Shown here: positions 47,090-49,836 of the stretch, piece by piece
Layout of the letters: each line of letters begins with the position of its first letter
Position numbering within the stretch: the first letter of the stretch is position 1
NCBI GenBank assembly: GCA_017455085.1
Contig: JAFTBT010000015.1
Coordinates: forward strand, 1 to 49,836
Source of the DNA: Synergistaceae bacterium
GTDB taxonomy: Bacteria; Synergistota; Synergistia; Synergistales; Aminobacteriaceae
Length of the DNA stretch: 49,836 nucleotides
Direction of reading: 5' to 3'
Translations under genes and position numbers: made by a program
Notes under the pieces: generated by a model
What the model saw: the letters and a program-made list of their open reading frames with translations, nothing else
The model's database searches: none
What the model was told of the DNA's origin: nothing

Positions 47090-47725
47090 ATGAAACGCAG
47101 AATCTTTCCTGCACTATTGGTACTTTTCGCAGCACTACTTTCACTCGGAGCGTCAAAGCACTCCAACGAACTCAAGCGCATGAGTATCTTCATCAGCAAC
47201 TTCACCGAACAGAACATGTCCAACTTCGACATGGACGAAGACGGCGACGACAGCCTTATGCACTTGGGCGACCCTGAGTACTCGGATATCCTTCTGCATT
47301 TCGGGATCATCCACAACATCATCAACAATCCCAAGTCCACCCTGAAGACCTGCCCTGACAAAAAATGTCCTTACGGAAAACACATCATGTCCGGCCAAGC
47401 AGTAACTGCAAGCATCAGGAGATACTTCGGTGTCTCAGTCAAGAACGATCGGCTCCCTGAAGGCAACGACGGCAGGGCTGTGTACTATGACGGCAAAAAC
47501 TACCACTTCACCGCAGACATACTCACGGAACATCTCGATACGGTCTACTACGCTGATGTCCAGAAGGCAGAACCTGAAGGAAACATAATCGTCATGTCCG
47601 GAGAACTCTACAACACCAAGAACAAGAAAGACCGCCCCGCAACATTCATAGCGACCGCAAAGCCTCACGTGTGGAACGGCAAAGACACTTGGGCAATATT
47701 GTCCCTGACTGTGGAATGGCAGTAA
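47090..47725 (+). CDS. Exported protein of unknown function
   Basis: 211 aa from ATG 47090, which has AAGGAGG upstream and gives the signal peptide MKRRIFPALLVLFAALLSLG. The mature part has two close Cys (KTCPDKKCPYGKHIM) and a C-terminal beta domain. The internal segment RRYFGVSVKNDRLPEGNDGR followed by YYDGKNYHFTADI resembles small Gram-positive-type lipoprotein domains with a YFG motif, but I cannot name the family. Own promoter; not clearly linked to tolC downstream. Confidence 0.75.
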   Translation: MKRRIFPALLVLFAALLSLGASKHSNELKRMSIFISNFTEQNMSNFDMDEDGDDSLMHLGDPEYSDILLHFGIIHNIINNPKSTLKTCPDKKCPYGKHIMSGQAVTASIRRYFGVSVKNDRLPEGNDGRAVYYDGKNYHFTADILTEHLDTVYYADVQKAEPEGNIIVMSGELYNTKNKKDRPATFIATAKPHVWNGKDTWAILSLTVEWQ

Positions 47726-47881
47726 ACTTGCTGAAGATTTATGCGATGTGGTACACTGCTACAAACTTTTCACAAGAATTTTTCACAAGATAGGAGTAAT
47801 TTTCACGATATGAATTTTACAAAAGTTAGCGTATTCATCAGTTATCTGGTGTTCATGCTCACAAAAGGTGGGAACTTATCA

Positions 47882-49306
47882 ATGCATATTCATCATCAAC
47901 GTCAACAACAGCGAAAATTTTTGCCTCTACTGATATTTTCATTAGTACTGTTAACCCCTGCAATAACGTACGCTTCCGTAGCTATGACCCTCCCGCAGTA
48001 CGTGAATGAGATTCTCCTCAACAACCACTCACTTCAAGCCGGTATGAAGAACGTCGAGGCAGACTACTACTCCGTGCTCGCATCAGTCGGCAGCCAGCGG
48101 CCAAGCATCTCCGGAACATTCACAGGCTCATACGCCACAAAGCAGTCCACAGAGTACAACGTCTTCGCCGGAAATGTGGGCTTGAGGCTCACGCAGAGAA
48201 TCGACATCTCCAGAAGCTACGGCCTCAACGAACAGCAGAACATACTCGGCTACGAAGTTTCACGCGCGAATTTCGACAACAACGTCAACAACCTGATAGC
48301 CGCAGCGGAACAGACTTGGTGGAGCGCAGTATTAGCCCGCGAGAACATGAAGCTCCAGAAAGAAATACTCCTTCAGCGTTCGGAAAATCACCGCGTCACA
48401 ATGGAGAAGTTCAATCAGGAGCTAGTACCGAGACTGGACATAGTGCGCAGTGAAGCACAGGTAGTTGAAGCAGAAGCTACGGCCAAGACCGCAGAGACCA
48501 CGTACCTGAATCTGCTTGCGGAGCTGTCGTTGATGGCAGGAGGGCTTGATGTTGAGCCTGTGGACGAGGAGCTGCATGTGCCGGAATTTGACGTTACTGT
48601 GAATTTTGACGAGGCACTGGAGTACAGGCCTGATGTCAGGGCTGCGAGATTGACCCTTGAGCGCGCAAGACTGGTGAAGAAGCTCACCGCAAAAGGTATG
48701 TCACCGACTCTGGACTTTGGGTTTCAGATTACGCCGTGGTCTGATCCGGAAGCATATGCTACTCCGAACAGCAAGCAGGCGGGTGCGTCATTGACTCTGA
48801 GTGTGCCGATATATGACGGCAAGCAGACTAAGTACAGGACTATGAACACGGACAGGCTGATTCAGGCGGCAGAAGCGAACCTTGCGGCACTGAGGGAGTC
48901 GACACGGAGGGATATTACTGTAGCGATGAACAACTGGAGGAATGCCTCAGCCAGCGAACAGGACAAGCAGTTGCAGGTGGAACGTTCGGAGGAAGAACTG
49001 AGAATCACTGAACTGATGTATGCTGAAGGAATGGGGGCGCAGATAGACCTCATCAATGCGCAGACGGCGTATCAGGCTGTGAGGACGGAATACCTCGATG
49101 CGATTCGGGGGATGTATGTAGCGCGTGTGGCACTGCGTCAGGCTTTGGGTGAGTATGCTCCGGACGAAAACGGCTCTTGGCGTGAGGCAGTGGACAGGTA
49201 CGGGAAGGGCAAGGAGATTGTCGGCGAATTGGGGATGAAGACTCTGCGGACTAACTCGGCGAAAGTTATTCCGGTGAAGAAAAACGATGAAGCTCCTGCG
49301 GAATAA
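47882..49306 (+). CDS. TolC family outer-membrane efflux protein
   Basis: 474 aa from ATG 47882, which gives a proper signal peptide (QRKFLPLLIFSLVLLTPAIT). An ATG at 47810 with AGGAGT upstream would add a second hydrophobic stretch and is less likely. Two OEP repeats: LPQYVNEILLNNHSLQAGMK ... WWSAVLARENMKLQKEILL and ALEYRPDVRAARLTLERARL ... LINAQTAYQAVRTEYLDA, the long helices of the periplasmic tunnel with beta-barrel strands between. It forms the outer-membrane duct of efflux or type I secretion. No inner-membrane partner is in the window. Confidence 0.94.
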   Translation: MHIHHQRQQQRKFLPLLIFSLVLLTPAITYASVAMTLPQYVNEILLNNHSLQAGMKNVEADYYSVLASVGSQRPSISGTFTGSYATKQSTEYNVFAGNVGLRLTQRIDISRSYGLNEQQNILGYEVSRANFDNNVNNLIAAAEQTWWSAVLARENMKLQKEILLQRSENHRVTMEKFNQELVPRLDIVRSEAQVVEAEATAKTAETTYLNLLAELSLMAGGLDVEPVDEELHVPEFDVTVNFDEALEYRPDVRAARLTLERARLVKKLTAKGMSPTLDFGFQITPWSDPEAYATPNSKQAGASLTLSVPIYDGKQTKYRTMNTDRLIQAAEANLAALRESTRRDITVAMNNWRNASASEQDKQLQVERSEEELRITELMYAEGMGAQIDLINAQTAYQAVRTEYLDAIRGMYVARVALRQALGEYAPDENGSWREAVDRYGKGKEIVGELGMKTLRTNSAKVIPVKKNDEAPAE

Positions 49307-49324
49307 TCAGGCGTGATTCGTGAA

Positions 49325-49358
49325 GCTGCTGGTCTGGATTTGGGCCGGCGGCTTTTTT
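49325..49358 (+). terminator. Intrinsic terminator of the TolC-family gene
   Basis: GCTGCTGG pairs with CCGGCGGC using G-U pairs (49325-49352), followed by six T. Confidence 0.8.
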
Positions 49359-49431
49359 GTGTGAGAAATCTGCTGATGAATACGGTATAATGCAGTTTAT
49401 CCATAAACTAACACACAAAGGAGATGACCCC

Positions 49432-49836
49432 ATGAAGATATGTGAGCGAGCTGTGAATTTTATCCAGACAATAGGCTTTGAAGGCAAGATAAGAATTTGC
49501 GGATGGATGTTTGACTGTGTCGTTGGCAATTTGAGTGAAAATAGCTTTTATGACATCTATCACGGCAAAAAAGCACGAGCGATATATCATAAATTGGGGG
49601 GGGGGGACTACTCTAACTGTAGTATTGATGCATGCCCCTACCTCGCTATGGGTACTATTAACCAGCACCTCATAGAGATCGACGACATCCCAGAATATCC
49701 CGACTCGCTTTACCTCGCACACGAAGAAGTCTGCAACTATACCTGCACATTCTGCACCAGCCGCGTAACTTGGCGCAAAGAACCCCCAGAAATCCGGCAG
49801 GCAGGCTACGAAAACATCACCGAAAAACTCCGCCCA
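49432..49836 (+). CDS. Radical SAM protein with N-terminal SPASM-like Cys domain (partial), poly-G tract
   Basis: 135 codons to the window edge, from ATG 49432 (AAGGAG upstream; TATAAT at 49386-49391). The first ~80 residues form a SPASM-like Cys region (IRICGWMFDCVVGNLSE, NCSIDACPYLAMGT). Then the radical SAM triad CNYTCTFC (CX3CX2C) appears near residue 108. An uninterrupted run of 11 G (49596-49606) encodes Leu-Gly-Gly-Gly-Asp between the two. With 11 G the frame is open. Such proteins often act in peptide or glycan modification. The C-terminus is missing. Confidence 0.82.
   Translation, partial: MKICERAVNFIQTIGFEGKIRICGWMFDCVVGNLSENSFYDIYHGKKARAIYHKLGGGDYSNCSIDACPYLAMGTINQHLIEIDDIPEYPDSLYLAHEEVCNYTCTFCTSRVTWRKEPPEIRQAGYENITEKLRP
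49596..49606. repeat. Homopolymeric contingency tract (G)11
   Basis: Eleven consecutive G inside the coding sequence at codons 55-59 of the radical SAM gene. Tracts of this length slip at high rate; one G more or less would truncate the protein. Confidence 0.9.

Overview
The window looks like a chromosomal segment of a Gram-negative-type, flagellated anaerobe, most likely a member of the Synergistota (inference from gene content). The evidence is an FlhF/FlhG/CheC/CheD type motility operon, a tripartite tricarboxylate transporter, B12-dependent ribonucleotide reductase (NrdJ), formate-tetrahydrofolate ligase, WhiA, a TolC-type outer-membrane factor and a type IV pilin. No rRNA, tRNA or CRISPR array was seen.

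Layout: 1-5050 (minus) is a run of four tightly packed genes: LysM/M23 peptidoglycan hydrolase, pyrG and two exported proteins of unknown function. They are preceded by a candidate structured RNA with an extended -10 promoter. 5419-6560 holds a siroheme-synthase-like dehydrogenase and an exported protein diverging from about four copies of a 76-92 bp tandem repeat. 6585-7564 is a hicA-hicB pair plus an exported protein. 7582-10083 is a TetR regulator diverging from a decayed FMN/FAD reductase gene with two in-frame stops and an IS200/IS605-like non-coding insertion. 10189-12140 is thrC-thrB, 12530 a pilin, and 13151 a bacterial-type PARG. 14049-17016 is tctCBA. 17331-19161 is an exported DUF362 protein coupled to a permease.

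19335-32311 is the motility block: flhA, unknown, flhF, flhG, cheB, cheA, cheC, cheD, a FliA-type sigma factor, a FapA-like gene and a small unknown gene. A second IS605-like remnant sits between flhG and cheB. 32389-40414 carries an Mrr-like nuclease, whiA, pgk, tpiA, an exported protein and nrdJ. 40608-43384 is a surface-glycan patch: a sugar-phosphate transferase, a 17-bp minisatellite, and an acyltransferase whose reading frame is broken by a (TGGTC)5 tract. 43463-46633 is a one-carbon operon, fhs-fchA-folD. The window ends with an exported protein, a TolC-family protein and a partial radical SAM gene carrying an 11-G tract.

The most interesting features are two separate simple-sequence contingency loci. 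One is the pentanucleotide acyltransferase, read here as OFF. The other is the poly-G radical SAM gene, read here as ON. Also notable are a FolD that lacks the usual cyclohydrolase residues next to a dedicated cyclohydrolase, a ~100 nt intergenic element shared by two unrelated operons, two IS605-like remnants with the same right end, several tandem duplications at gene boundaries, and the unassigned RNA upstream of the cell-wall hydrolase.
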